From: Centrapalus pauciflorus
Taxonomy: Eukaryota > Streptophyta > Magnoliopsida > Asterales > Asteraceae
Direction: 5' to 3'
Assembly: GCA_020465985.1 (NCBI GenBank)
Contig: JAANYP010009696.1
Location: 1-64,000, forward strand
Length of the DNA: 64,000 nucleotides
Under the pieces are notes generated by a model. It saw only the letters and a program-made list of their open reading frames with translations. It did no database searches and was not told where the DNA came from. Position 1 is the stretch's first letter. Each line of letters opens with the position of its first letter. Of this stretch, positions 9,657 to 18,852 are shown in pieces. The position numbers were made by a program, and so were the translations under genes.

Positions 9657-9964
9657 TGTTGGGAAATAGTTTAAGTACATTCAAGCTGTTAGTTTAGACT
9701 TCTCAGACTGTTAATAGATTCTACATGTAAATACAAAGTTCATGCTGCTAGTTGAAGAAACTCGAGCTGCCAGTGTAAAAGTTCAAGCTGCCAGAGCAAA
9801 TCAACTCAAGCTGCTCAGTTCATGCTGTCAAGAGATTCAAGCTGCTCAACAGTTTCATAAACAGAAAGTGCTGATTTTCAGGAAAGATATCTACACGAAG
9901 ATTCCAGCATATCTACTATCAGAGAAGTCATAGTCCTTCAAGGAAACAAGTCCAAAAAGCAATA
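9657..9964 (+). repeat. E2 5' LTR, first part (U3)
   Basis: It matches the start of the 3' LTR at 21751. It contains repeated CAAGCTGCCAG, CATGCTGCTAG and CAAGCTGTTAG motifs. The apparent ORF at 9742-9933 is this repeat and recurs at 21836. It is cut by E3 just before the TATA box. Confidence 0.93.
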
Positions 9965-10290
9965 TGTGAATTCATATTTCTAGCAATTCATTCAACATTA
10001 AACAATTCATATGAACAATTATCAATCCAACACAATCTATTGAATGATTAAGAGAGAAAATATTACATTGGTGTTCTTGGCTTTCTTGGAAAGTAATCCT
10101 TCTTCTCTCTCTACTGTTCTAACCGTGTATTTTTGTGTAATCTGAGATTCCTCTTTCAACAGTGCACATATCATTCCTATTTATACTTAATACACAAGTA
10201 TTAAGTATTTACACAAACAACCCCTAAACTATTTAGAATTTACAAACATATACAATATAATTGTTTCATCTCTATTATTTATTCCCAACA
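9965..10290 (-). repeat. E3 3' LTR
   Basis: It starts TGTGAATTC and ends TTCCCAACA on the + strand, so on the coding strand it begins TGTTGGGAA. It is the same as 14928-15253 except for one base near 10177 (CATTCC against CATTAC). Confidence 0.95.
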
Positions 10291-10870
10291 TTCTCCCCCT
10301 TAGAGATGAACACAATTATTAAAATAATATTCATTTCAGCTCTACAAATATTGTCCCTAACAATCTCCCCCCTAGAGATGAAATCAATTTTCTGATAAAA
10401 GATCATTTCAGGGACTTTTTCGTGAATATTCTTCTTTTCTCTGATCTCTGAATCTTCTTCTTTTCTTTATTTGACTCTCTCTGATCTTCACATATCTTCT
10501 TCTCTGATCTTCTCTTTTCTTGTATTTTCTTGTAAGTACACTCCCCCTTGAATCCTGAATAGCTTTTTAATTCTCTCCTTGATCAATTGTCTTGAGATGA
10601 TGTAGCAATTGTCTTCAGTTGATTTCAAACTACTCAACAGTTGTTTCTGAAATTCAGCTTTTCTCCCCCTCATGATGATCATAAAAAATTATGAACATCA
10701 TGCAAAAACTTCAGAAACATTAATTCAATGAAATTACAGTAGAAGAAATACAACAACAATTACAACTCAGAAATTATTACAAATTGATTTTCTCCCCCTT
10801 AAACTGACATCTCTCCCCCTATACAAAACAGATTTATCTCACCCCCTCAAAAAGTTCACTCCCCCTCGAA
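10291..10870 (-). promoter_or_regulatory. E3 polypurine tract and a cluster of tract-like sites
   Basis: The functional tract is CTAAGGGGGAGAA on the - strand, next to the LTR. Further CCCCC-type copies on the + strand lie near 10367, 10541, 10663, 10793, 10814, 10841 and 10860, and again near 12165. The copy at 10367 follows CCCTAACA, which looks like the remnant of another LTR start. The ORF at 10488-10682 overlaps this cluster and has no recognisable domain. Confidence 0.55.
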
Positions 10871-10879
10871 TTGATATTA

Positions 10880-12300
10880 TATCTTTTTAGAACAAAACAA
10901 AGCTTTACAACTTTGGGGAAAATGAAACACATTCATTTTGTGAGAAAACAAGTCCAGGTCCACATAGGATTCCTGTTTGCACAATAGACAAAATCTATGT
11001 GACCTACTTTCAGCGCTGGCGTGATGTTAACACTGGTAGGATTTCCAAATAGTCATCGTGAAATCCTTTATCATGAAAGAATCACTCTTATTTGTTCCGG
11101 CTTAGTCACTTTGGACTAGCAGTTTATAGTCACGCAGACTTTTAGACTCGATGTGTCCTAAAAGTGTATATAATTAGCTCTAGACACAATGTGCATCAAA
11201 TGAAATTGGAGACCGGAGCAACTGTCTTCCTTGTTTCAATATCAATAATATCCAAATGATATATCGATAGAAATGTGTTATATCTCCGTGATTATTGAAA
11301 CAGAAATCTTTTGAGAGATAACTGAGTAGTTGGTGGGATTAAGTGCATGCGTCACTGGGTCCATGACGTCTTTTTCAATATCAAGTCGCCTAGGGCTTGA
11401 TAGATTATTTGGTTTACCCAGCAGACACAGTGTAGGATAGGATTATCTTTTCTTCAAATCCTTTCTCAACTCTCAGCTCTCAGCATTTTTTTTTCAACCT
11501 AGCTCCCTCCGGCTCACTTTTCAGAATTAAATTCAGTCAGCTTTAAACGAAAAGCATGATCTGATGCACCACCATCGCCTTTTAATATCCCTCTCATTTA
11601 CATTTTACCTCTGCTCGACCCTGTCAGTATCCCGTGATAACTGACACTTCTCAACTAATAAACCTAAAGAACCCTCACCCACACAAACTATAGATGGTTT
11701 GCTCCTTGGGTAGGTCTTCCGGATCTGGTTAGACCATAGAAGCGAAATTTATGCCTATCACTCAGATTGGTGCATAATCGAAGTCAGCAGAAAGATTTTC
11801 AGCCTTGAAGCTCAAGAGATATCAGAGAGATTATTTTCAAATAATATGGGAGATATCAGAATGAAATAGAAAATCTGATATATGATATGAAAAGAACCAG
11901 ACTTTCTTGAAAGAATTAGCATTTGGGAGATAACGGGAGAATCCAGTATAAATTGGAAGAGTTATAACAAAGAGAATCTCAGAAGAAATGAGATTATGAA
12001 AATCAAAGAGATTAGATCAATTAATCTCAATGATATATTCAGAGAATCAAACAAATATTTCTTTTCAGCTCAAAACTTCTTTTTATGTGTGAATCAAATA
12101 TTTTCGTGAAAAATCACACAGTTTTTGAAAAAATGTCATCGTCAAAGAATGTCTGAAACTCCCCCTGTAAATAAGCAAACACAGGTAGTCAACTCATAGA
12201 AATGAAATCAGGAGCAAAAAATTATAAAAATAAAACTCCCTCTAAATCAATGCAGCTTCAGAGTTGAATTCAGGGCAGGAATTCCAGAAATATTTGTCTT
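10880..12300 (-). other. E3 noncoding interior, 3' part
   Basis: No ORF longer than about 60 codons and no pol motif could be found in either strand. The sequence is moderately AT-rich, and its origin is not recognised. Confidence 0.5.
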
Positions 12301-12308
12301 TCAGACTC

Positions 12309-12524
12309 GGGTTCTAATCTGAAGTGATTAGAAGCCATTTGTCGCATAAGCTTGGGTTTCAGTCTGAAGTAACTGAAAACCATTGTCTCTGGTTCATTGA
12401 AGTCCGGGTTCTAGTCTGAATTTAACTAGAAACCAATTTTGAGTTGAAGCACGGGTCTTGACCTGAAGTAATCAAGAGCCTATTGAAATGAAGAACGGGT
12501 CCTTATCTGGAATGATAAGAAACC
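12309..12524 (-). ncRNA. E3 array of five covarying hairpins
   Basis: Inverted repeats of 28-29 bases lie at 12309-12336, 12354-12381, 12406-12434, 12453-12480 and 12497-12524, about 47 bases apart. On the + strand each starts GGGT, has a central CTGAAGTA-like loop and ends with CC. Stem arms differ between copies but pair within each copy: TTCTAATC with GATTAGAA, TTTCAGT with ACTGAAA, TTCTAGT with ACTAGAA, TCTTGA with TCAAGA, CTTAT with ATAAG. The third base pair from the outer end is unpaired in all five. The array lies just 3' of the coiled-coil ORF, as in E1 at 4482-4658. The role is unknown. Confidence 0.75.
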
Positions 12525-12539
12525 TATAACCTGCAAAAT

Positions 12540-13751
12540 TTAAGATGTCTTTGGTATCCAAACAGATTTGGATCCAGACTTGTTAGCGCTCTTGGGTACC
12601 CATTTCAAAACAGGTTTTGGTACCCACTTGTACTTGGGTTTAGGTACCCATTGCATGTTATAACTATCAGCTTCTCTTTCAAACGCAGAAAACAAATTTC
12701 TTTGAGTATGAGAAAATTGAATATCTGAATTTCTAAATAAACTTGAATTTGAATGATCAGACTTTTGCGAACTCTTCTTTTTGAAAAACTGTCCGGTTCT
12801 TGCCTGTTTCTGATAATACTTGGTATTTTTCTGTGAAAATGTTTTCTGATTAGAATGACCAGTATTTTCAGAAACTTTAAGAAAATTTGACTTCGAAGAT
12901 TCACCGGTGTAAATCTTGACCGGAAGTTGTTCAACAATTTTATCTTTGCCGCTGTGTATCTTTAACAGATACTTAAGTTTAAGATCTGAAGAAGAATCAA
13001 ACTTAGCAGAGTTAGTTAGATTCACTTCACTTTCAGAAGACAAACCAGAGTGATCAACATTGGATTTTAAACACACTGAAGAAGGGGTCTTAACCTTTGA
13101 CTCAGTTGACGAAGTAAACACATGTAATTGTTTTGTAAGATGAAGTATCTGATCTTCCAAACTTTTGATAATGACTAAATTTGAATTTCTGTCATGATCA
13201 AATGATTGGTAATCAGATTTAAAAGATTGTTCTTTGATTAAGAACATTTGTCTTTCATCTTCAAACAATTCAGATTTTGATTTAAAATCTTGTTCTTTAA
13301 GTAAGAACTCATGTCTTTCCTTCTCAATCAAATCTTTAGTTAAAGACAACTCTTGTTGAAGAGCAAAAATTTCTTCATTTTTGTTTAAAATACAATTCTG
13401 ATCAGTTGGTTTTGTCTTACAAAGTGTATCTTCAAGATCCTGAACTTTCTTGTAAAGATCAGATCTTTCAGGCAAAAGATATTTCAGTTGAGTTGCATTC
13501 TGAAAATTTTCTTGTTTCAGCTCATCAAGTTCTTTAAGTAATTCAGATATTTTCAATTGATGAGCACAACTCTCAGAGTTTTGTTTTTCTTTTAAGTTTT
13601 GAATTTCTTCATTCAGTATTTGTACGTCACGTAACGCCAAATGTTTATCAGTATTTAACTGAACGAGAATGTCGTAATTGTTCTTACGAATCTTTTCAGA
13701 TTCAGTAAGTTTGACAATCAGCTCAGACTTTGAAAATTGTTCAAACATCAT
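12540..13751 (-). CDS. E3 coiled-coil protein with WVPK repeat tail
   Basis: The 403-residue ORF begins MMFEQFSKSEL. Residues 1-220 are Glu/Lys/Leu-rich with heptads typical of a long coiled coil, including two related blocks (LLKEQDFKSKSELFEDERQ and MFLIKEQSFKSDYQSFDHD). The C-terminus has four tail motifs: QWVPKPK, KWVPKPV, KWVPKSA and VWIPKTS. It corresponds to the spacer between nucleocapsid and protease of SIRE-like elements (compare 3089-4468), here standing alone. That it stays open in an element with no other gene suggests that the protein, or its RNA, is useful for transposition. Confidence 0.8.
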   Translation of the reverse strand: MMFEQFSKSELIVKLTESEKIRKNNYDILVQLNTDKHLALRDVQILNEEIQNLKEKQNSESCAHQLKISELLKELDELKQENFQNATQLKYLLPERSDLYKKVQDLEDTLCKTKPTDQNCILNKNEEIFALQQELSLTKDLIEKERHEFLLKEQDFKSKSELFEDERQMFLIKEQSFKSDYQSFDHDRNSNLVIIKSLEDQILHLTKQLHVFTSSTESKVKTPSSVCLKSNVDHSGLSSESEVNLTNSAKFDSSSDLKLKYLLKIHSGKDKIVEQLPVKIYTGESSKSNFLKVSENTGHSNQKTFSQKNTKYYQKQARTGQFFKKKSSQKSDHSNSSLFRNSDIQFSHTQRNLFSAFEREADSYNMQWVPKPKYKWVPKPVLKWVPKSANKSGSKSVWIPKTS

Positions 13752-13995
13752 TATGAATTGCAGAAAAATGAACTTCCAAGATCTTTTATGGACTTATGAA
13801 AATTTGAATGAATCTTGATTGAATAAAACTGAATCTTGAATGATTAATTTGTTAAAAATCAGCTCTGATCTGACTTTTTGACGTTGAAATTTTAGATTTT
13901 CTGCAGAAAAATGCCCATAACTTTTTTCTGAAGTGGAATTGGGCCTCGAAAAGTTACCGAACCGGCTAATTTAAGCAGAATAGGTCATATAGTCA

Positions 13996-14470
13996 AACTC
14001 GAATGATAAAAGAATGAAACTCGAATGATATGAGATGAAACTCGAATTATTAAGGTTGAAACTCGATCAAAGAAAGATGAAACTCGAACTATAAATGATC
14101 AAACTCGAATGATGAATTATCAAACTCGAATGATATGATATGCAACTCGAATGAATTTATGTTAAACTCGAATGAAATGGAATGAAACTCGATCAATTAA
14201 GCTTGAAACTCGATCAATTAAACATGAAACTCGATCAATTAAACATGAAACTCGAATGATTAAGGCTTAAAACTCGAATCATAAGGCATGAAACTCGATG
14301 AATGTATAATCAATCTCGATACACAGTGAATCAAACTCGAAATAAGCATATATCAAACTCGATCAATTAAGAAATAAACTCGATCATTTAAGGATAAAAC
14401 TCGAATAAAGCATACATAAAACTCGAATGAAACACAAACAAACTCGAATAACAACTTGATCAAACTCGAT
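13996..14470 (-). repeat. E3 leader array of about 23 AACTCGAATGA-type motifs
   Basis: AAACTCGAATGA or AAACTCGATCAA recurs roughly every 20 bases on the + strand, with unrelated spacers in register only approximately. It lies between the primer site and the ORF, which is the leader of the genomic RNA (read there as TTCGAGTTT). It is the E3 counterpart of the E1 TTCGG and E4 AATTCGAA arrays. Confidence 0.85.
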
Positions 14471-14912
14471 TAAAACAAGGAATTCAGTGTAGCCCGAGTT
14501 TGAACAGGAACTGATCAAAATCAAGTTCAAAATGACAATTTTCAACAAAAATTCACGAATTGATTTCAGATTGAAATCGAACCTGCGGTTTTCACACACA
14601 AACACTTTTTGAAAAACAACTTTGGCCAATTTCTGATTAAAATCCAAAAATCAATCAAAAACCTCAAGAACACACACTTTTTCAAAAATTCAGTAAAATC
14701 CAAATTAAATCTGGTGTGTTTGGAATTAAAATCTGATGTTTATCACAATAGATTCGACTTTAAATGCTCCACCTTCGTTCCAATTTTCAGAACATTTCAT
14801 CCACAAAATCAAAATCCAAAATTGATTTTCTGATTTCGAAAAAAAAATTGATGTAACAGTGTTCGAAAAATCAAATTTCAAATTCAAAATTCAATCAATT
14901 TCAGCCATATTA
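14471..14912 (-). other. E3 leader between primer site and motif array
   Basis: This is AT-rich leader with no credible ORF. The predicted small ORFs on either strand (14384-14647, 14609-14833) lack domains. Confidence 0.4.
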
Positions 14913-14927
14913 GTCTCTGATACCAAT
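14913..14927 (-). promoter_or_regulatory. E3 primer binding site (tRNA-iMet)
   Basis: On the - strand ATTGGTATCAGAGAC directly follows the 5' LTR. TGGTATCAGAG is the usual plant Copia complement of initiator tRNA-Met. Confidence 0.92.
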
Positions 14928-15253
14928 TGTGAATTCATATTTCTAGCAATTCATTCAACATTAAACAATTCATATGAACAATTATCAATCCAACACAATC
15001 TATTGAATGATTAAGAGAGAAAATATTACATTGGTGTTCTTGGCTTTCTTGGAAAGTAATCCTTCTTCTCTCTCTACTGTTCTAACCGTGTATTTTTGTG
15101 TAATCTGAGATTCCTCTTTCAACAGTGCACATATCATTACTATTTATACTTAATACACAAGTATTAAGTATTTACACAAACAACCCCTAAACTATTTAGA
15201 ATTTACAAACATATACAATATAATTGTTTCATCTCTATTATTTATTCCCAACA
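14928..15253 (-). repeat. E3 5' LTR
   Basis: Same length and sequence as 9965-10290 apart from one base. It is followed by the duplicated target CAATA. Confidence 0.95.
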
Positions 15254-15619
15254 CAATATAAATAGACAGAATAGGTTTTCTATTGTATAGGAGTTTTTCT
15301 GCATATTTTTGAGTCTGTAATTGCTTCGTTGGTTAAGTTTTCTTAAGCCTCTAAGGTTGTAAAACCCTAAGAACAGTCTGTGTTCTTCGTCTAATCAAAT
15401 AGATTAGAGGTGATTGTAATCATTGAATTCAGCAATACAAACAGTCTTGATTACTTCTTATGTTTTATGCTTCATTGGTTCTGAAAGTTTTTGTTAAAAT
15501 AATTAAATGTTATTCCGCAAACTTCTTAATTAAACTTTGATTCAAAGCAAGATTATTGATTTATACTCTGATAAATTTCAAATCAGTTAATCTTGGTTAT
15601 TCAGTTTTAGATCCTGACA
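15254..15619 (+). repeat. E2 5' LTR, second part (TATA box, R, U5)
   Basis: It resumes the E2 LTR after E3. TATAAATA (15257-15264) is the likely TATA box and equals 22057-22064 in the 3' LTR. The E3 duplication rebuilt the box, but the upstream U3 is now 5.3 kb away. The LTR ends GATCCTGACA. Confidence 0.9.
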
Positions 15620-15635
15620 AGTGGTATCAGAGCCA
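15620..15635 (+). promoter_or_regulatory. E2 primer binding site (tRNA-iMet)
   Basis: AGTGGTATCAGAGCCA follows the LTR immediately. It is complementary to initiator tRNA-Met. Confidence 0.95.
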
Positions 15636-15694
15636 CAGGTCGTTCTTTGTTTTTCAAAGTCGAAAACTTTCTTTCAAATTTTTAATCTTTTACA

Positions 15695-16885
15695 ATGGAA
15701 TTTGAAAATAGCAGCAGTGGATCTGGGCAAGGACTCAAAGTGCCTATGCTCAAGCCCACTGAGTTTGAGATGTGGAAACTCAGGATTCAACAGCATATTC
15801 AATTCATTGATTATGCCATATGGGAAGCTGTTGAATTCCCTCCTGTAGTTGATCCAGAACTTGATGATGAGGGAAAACCAGTCAAAACTCCTCCAAAAAC
15901 TGAACTTGAAAGGAAGGCTAGAATGAATGAAGTGAAAGCACTCACACTATTACAAATAGCCATTCCTAATGCTTATCAACATCAGTTCAAAAAGTTTTAT
16001 ACTGCTCACTCTCTTTGGAATGCCTTAGAGAAGAGGTTTGCTGGTAATGCCAGTACCAAGAGAAATCAAAAAGACCTCTTGAAACAGCAGTATGAAAACT
16101 TTTCTGGTGGCAAGAATGAAAACCTCACTCAAATCTTTGACAGGTTCAACAAACTGATAAGTGAACTGGAAAGTGCAAAGGTCAATCTGGATCAAGATGA
16201 AGTCAACAAAAAGTTTCTCAGATCTTTTGGAGAAGAATGGACAGTCTATGTTGCACAATGGAGAACAAAAGACACTCTTGATGAGATAGAATTGGATGAT
16301 CTGTATAACAGTTTAAGAGTGTTTGAGACTGAGATTGATGCTAAAAAGAAATCTTTTTCTTATAATCACAATACTGCTTTTCTATCTTCTGAAAAATCTA
16401 ATAACTGTGATTCTTTCTCAGGTGGTGATGGCAACTCTGCTGAAACTCACTATGAGGCCTTTGTTGCCAATGATGGATTATTTGCTCTAAATGTTGAAGA
16501 CTTGGAACAAATTCATCCAGATGATCTTGAAGAGATGGATTTAAAGTGGCAACATGCAATGCTGACCATGAGAGCCAAAAGGTTTCTTAAAAGAACTGGA
16601 AGGGCCAACTTTCAAGCCAAGACAGAAGGCAAACCATCTTTTGATAAATCAAAAGTGGAATGCTATAAATGCCATAAGCTTGGTCACTTTGCCAGAGAAT
16701 GTAGATCTCAAGGTCAACAGCCATCAAGGACTTCACAGCCCATCCAAGCGCCCTCATCAACAGCACTTGTCTCTCAAGAAGACAATGTGTTTGACTGGAG
16801 TGATCAGACAGAGGAAGAATTTCAAAATCAAGCACTTATGGCAGAAACATCAAATGTCTCCTCCACTGAACTACATCTGAGGTAA
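15695..16885 (+). CDS. E2 Gag with zinc knuckle
   Basis: The ORF starts MEFENSSSGSGQ, 75 bases after the LTR. Residues about 25-220 form a Copia gag domain (FEMWKLRIQQHIQ, LWNALEKRFAG, FNKLISELE). A conserved HPDDLEEMDLKWQHAM block, also present in E4 gag, leads to a CCHC knuckle at C323, C326, H331, C336 ([16 protein letters not shown]). It ends at TAA 16883-16885, and the spacer ORF follows in another frame. Confidence 0.9.
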   Translation: MEFENSSSGSGQGLKVPMLKPTEFEMWKLRIQQHIQFIDYAIWEAVEFPPVVDPELDDEGKPVKTPPKTELERKARMNEVKALTLLQIAIPNAYQHQFKKFYTAHSLWNALEKRFAGNASTKRNQKDLLKQQYENFSGGKNENLTQIFDRFNKLISELESAKVNLDQDEVNKKFLRSFGEEWTVYVAQWRTKDTLDEIELDDLYNSLRVFETEIDAKKKSFSYNHNTAFLSSEKSNNCDSFSGGDGNSAETHYEAFVANDGLFALNVEDLEQIHPDDLEEMDLKWQHAMLTMRAKRFLKRTGRANFQAKTEGKPSFDKSKVECYKCHKLGHFARECRSQGQQPSRTSQPIQAPSSTALVSQEDNVFDWSDQTEEEFQNQALMAETSNVSSTELHLR

Positions 16886-16917
16886 ATTCTAAACTCTACT
16901 CTCAATCATGCAAACAT

Positions 16918-18321
16918 ATGGTTAAAAAGTACAGAGATCATAATGAGAGCATGTGCAAAACTCTAGCTAAGATGGAAGAAAAGAGATATGAATATATGCA
17001 AGCCATAGAAGATCTGGAAAAACAGATCAATGATTATAAGGATAATGAGATTCAAATGGGGTATGATAGAACCTATCATGAATGGGAGAAAAAGGAACTC
17101 AATAAGAAAATAGAATCTCTGAATAAAAAGGTAGAAGAGACTGAACAGAAGGTGTTAGAGGCTAATAAGAAACTAGAATCTGTTAACATAGATCTAGGTA
17201 ACTTCAAGTTGGCAAATCAAAAGCTGGAACACCTAATGGAAGTACAATTTAAAGACAGGGTGAAATCTCAGATTAATCCCAAAGAAGGTATAGGATATAG
17301 GGCCACTCCTCCTCCATACAACAACAAGTACATACACCCAATGAGTGAGGTTGCTGATAGACTTGTCAATGAACCACTAGATGAGTCTATGACTATTGTA
17401 GATCCTATCCTTGATAACAGTCCTGAATTAAAAGAAGATAAGAGTCAAAATAGAGACTGTGACACAAAGAGTGCACCCATAGAAGTCCAAGCTCCCAGTA
17501 AGAAAGGAAAAGAGAAGATGAGTGTATGCAATGCTACTCCACAAGTTTCTGTACATTCTAACTGTAACACTGCATCTTCATCAAAAGGAACTAAAAGAGG
17601 TAAAACTGTTTCTATCTGCACATGCCAAAAGCATGGTGTTCAAAAGTTTCCTAAACAACAGCAGGTAAGAGGAAACCAGAGAAACAAGAACCAGAAATTG
17701 ACAGAAAAGTCTGGTGTTCCAATTCAAACTGTCAAAAGATGCTTTCACTGTGGAAGGAAGAATCACTTAGCCAAGGATTGTTTTTACAAACCAGCTGTTG
17801 CAAAACAGACTGTGCATCACACAAAATCAAATCCTAATCAGGCAAAGCACTCAAAAGTGAAACCTTCCACAGCAGCTCCAAAGAAAACATTTGATCACAG
17901 ATTCTCAAAAGTAAATAAAAAACCGTCCACACATCAAAAACAAGTTTTGGCAAAGCCTAAATCAAGTTTTAAACAAATGTGGTGTGTCAAGGACAAATCT
18001 GTTGCTCAAACTGCTAATGCAAAAGATCAGACTGCTAAGTCAAAATCTGATGCTGTTAGTGCAAAAACTGAAACTGTTAGCACTACAAACACAGCTCAAG
18101 CTGCTGGGCATCAATCTGGAGCTGCTAGTGAATTATCTGAGACTGTCAGAAGAAAAGATGATCAAAATAGTTGGATACCTCATATTATCACTAAATACTC
18201 TCCAAAGACTCCATCAGTTGATCTCACTAAATATAAGAAGTCAAAGACAGTTTTTAGTTATGTCAATGTACAAGGCCAACCCAAAACCAATTTGGTTTGG
18301 GTTTACTCCACTACTAACTAA
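16918..18321 (+). CDS. E2 spacer: coiled coil with a second zinc knuckle
   Basis: The 467-residue ORF is one frame off gag. Residues about 1-120 form a coiled coil (KKIESLNKKVEETEQKVLEA). A second CCHC knuckle begins at C275 (CFHCGRKNHLAKDCFYKP). A Lys/Ser/Thr-rich basic tail ends in the NLVWVYSTTN region, the counterpart of the WVPK tail. Two zinc knuckles some 360 codons apart are unusual. The start codon is uncertain, since the ORF is more likely reached as part of a Gag polyprotein by frameshift, or is displaced by an indel. Confidence 0.8.
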   Translation: MVKKYRDHNESMCKTLAKMEEKRYEYMQAIEDLEKQINDYKDNEIQMGYDRTYHEWEKKELNKKIESLNKKVEETEQKVLEANKKLESVNIDLGNFKLANQKLEHLMEVQFKDRVKSQINPKEGIGYRATPPPYNNKYIHPMSEVADRLVNEPLDESMTIVDPILDNSPELKEDKSQNRDCDTKSAPIEVQAPSKKGKEKMSVCNATPQVSVHSNCNTASSSKGTKRGKTVSICTCQKHGVQKFPKQQQVRGNQRNKNQKLTEKSGVPIQTVKRCFHCGRKNHLAKDCFYKPAVAKQTVHHTKSNPNQAKHSKVKPSTAAPKKTFDHRFSKVNKKPSTHQKQVLAKPKSSFKQMWCVKDKSVAQTANAKDQTAKSKSDAVSAKTETVSTTNTAQAAGHQSGAASELSETVRRKDDQNSWIPHIITKYSPKTPSVDLTKYKKSKTVFSYVNVQGQPKTNLVWVYSTTN

Positions 18322-18338
18322 GCTGTTATTTGTGCAGG

Positions 18339-18514
18339 GCAACCACAGGTCTCCTCATAGATCAAGATGGCATCTGGACAGTGGATGCTCTAGGCACATG
18401 ACAGGCAATTCTGAATGCTTGTCAAATTTCAAAGGTTTTGATGGAGGTTTTGTTGCATTTGGAGGCAACTCAAAAGGAGGTAAGGTTACAGGTAAAGGTA
18501 CATGGATTAATTGA
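18339..18514 (+). pseudogene. E2 truncated aspartic protease
   Basis: WHLDSGCSRHMTGNSECL is the Copia protease active-site region. It is followed by SNFKGFDGGFVAFGGNSKGG and then a stop. The rest of the protease, integrase, RT and RNase H are absent; the sequence passes directly to AT-rich post-pol spacer and a purine tract. The deletion junction is near 18505-18515. Confidence 0.85.
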
Positions 18515-18852
18515 TTTTCATTATTATCTACTCAGTATGCTTATTTAAGGGGGAGATACTGTTTCATTGAAAAGTTGCATAATTTCTAACTAACAGCTTG
18601 AGTATTTTCTCAAGCTGCTAGTTCATTTTCTCATGCTGTTAGTTGTTTTCACTTGATCTGTCAAAGTGTGCAGGGTATTTGGGTAATTTCTCAAATGTGT
18701 GCGCGGGACCCAACCTTTTCGAAACCTTTAAAGGTCCCAGCTTCGTTCAGTTGTAACTACCAGTTACATATTCTTCTTCCACGGCCTCTTGCTTTCTCTC
18801 TGAACGAATCACACATTCTTCTTTCAAACCCTAAACCATCGTTTCTTCATCA
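18515..18852 (+). promoter_or_regulatory. E2 internal purine tract and promoter-like leader of the accessory ORF
   Basis: TTAAGGGGGAGATACT (about 18544) is PPT-like. It is followed by a perfect 9 bp hairpin, CAGCTTGAG and CTCAAGCTG (18594-18602, 18609-18617), and by CAAGCTGCTAGTT and CATGCTGTTAGTT, the motifs of the E2 LTR U3. A GC-rich block (GTGCGCGGGACCC) and a CT-rich untranslated leader run to the ATG at 18853. The layout parallels 8326-8920 of E1. An internal promoter is inferred, not shown. Confidence 0.5.

Larger units (their letters stand above)
9965..15253 (-). mobile_element. E3: young minimal non-autonomous LTR element
   Basis: Two 326 bp LTRs (9965-10290 and 14928-15253) differ at one base in my reading. 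The 5 bp duplication CAATA flanks it exactly (9960-9964, 15254-15258). The primer site at 14913-14927 and purine tract at 10293-10304 show that transcription runs on the - strand. The 4.6 kb interior has one substantial ORF (coiled coil with WVPK tail) and neither capsid, zinc knuckle, protease, integrase nor RT. It is therefore mobilised in trans, probably by a SIRE-like element such as a relative of E1, whose spacer tail and hairpin array it shares. Confidence 0.92.

Noticed and set aside
9742..9933. 63-residue ORF repeated at 21836-22027
   Set aside because: Both copies are inside E2 LTR U3, and the apparent protein follows the CAAGCTG repeat.
13996..14470. CRISPR-like array of repeats and spacers
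   Set aside because: The repeat is only about 8-11 bases, imperfect, in a plant retroelement leader, and there are no cas genes.
15622..15635. tRNA gene fragments at TGGTATCAGAG sites
   Set aside because: These are primer binding sites next to LTRs, with no tRNA cloverleaf around them.
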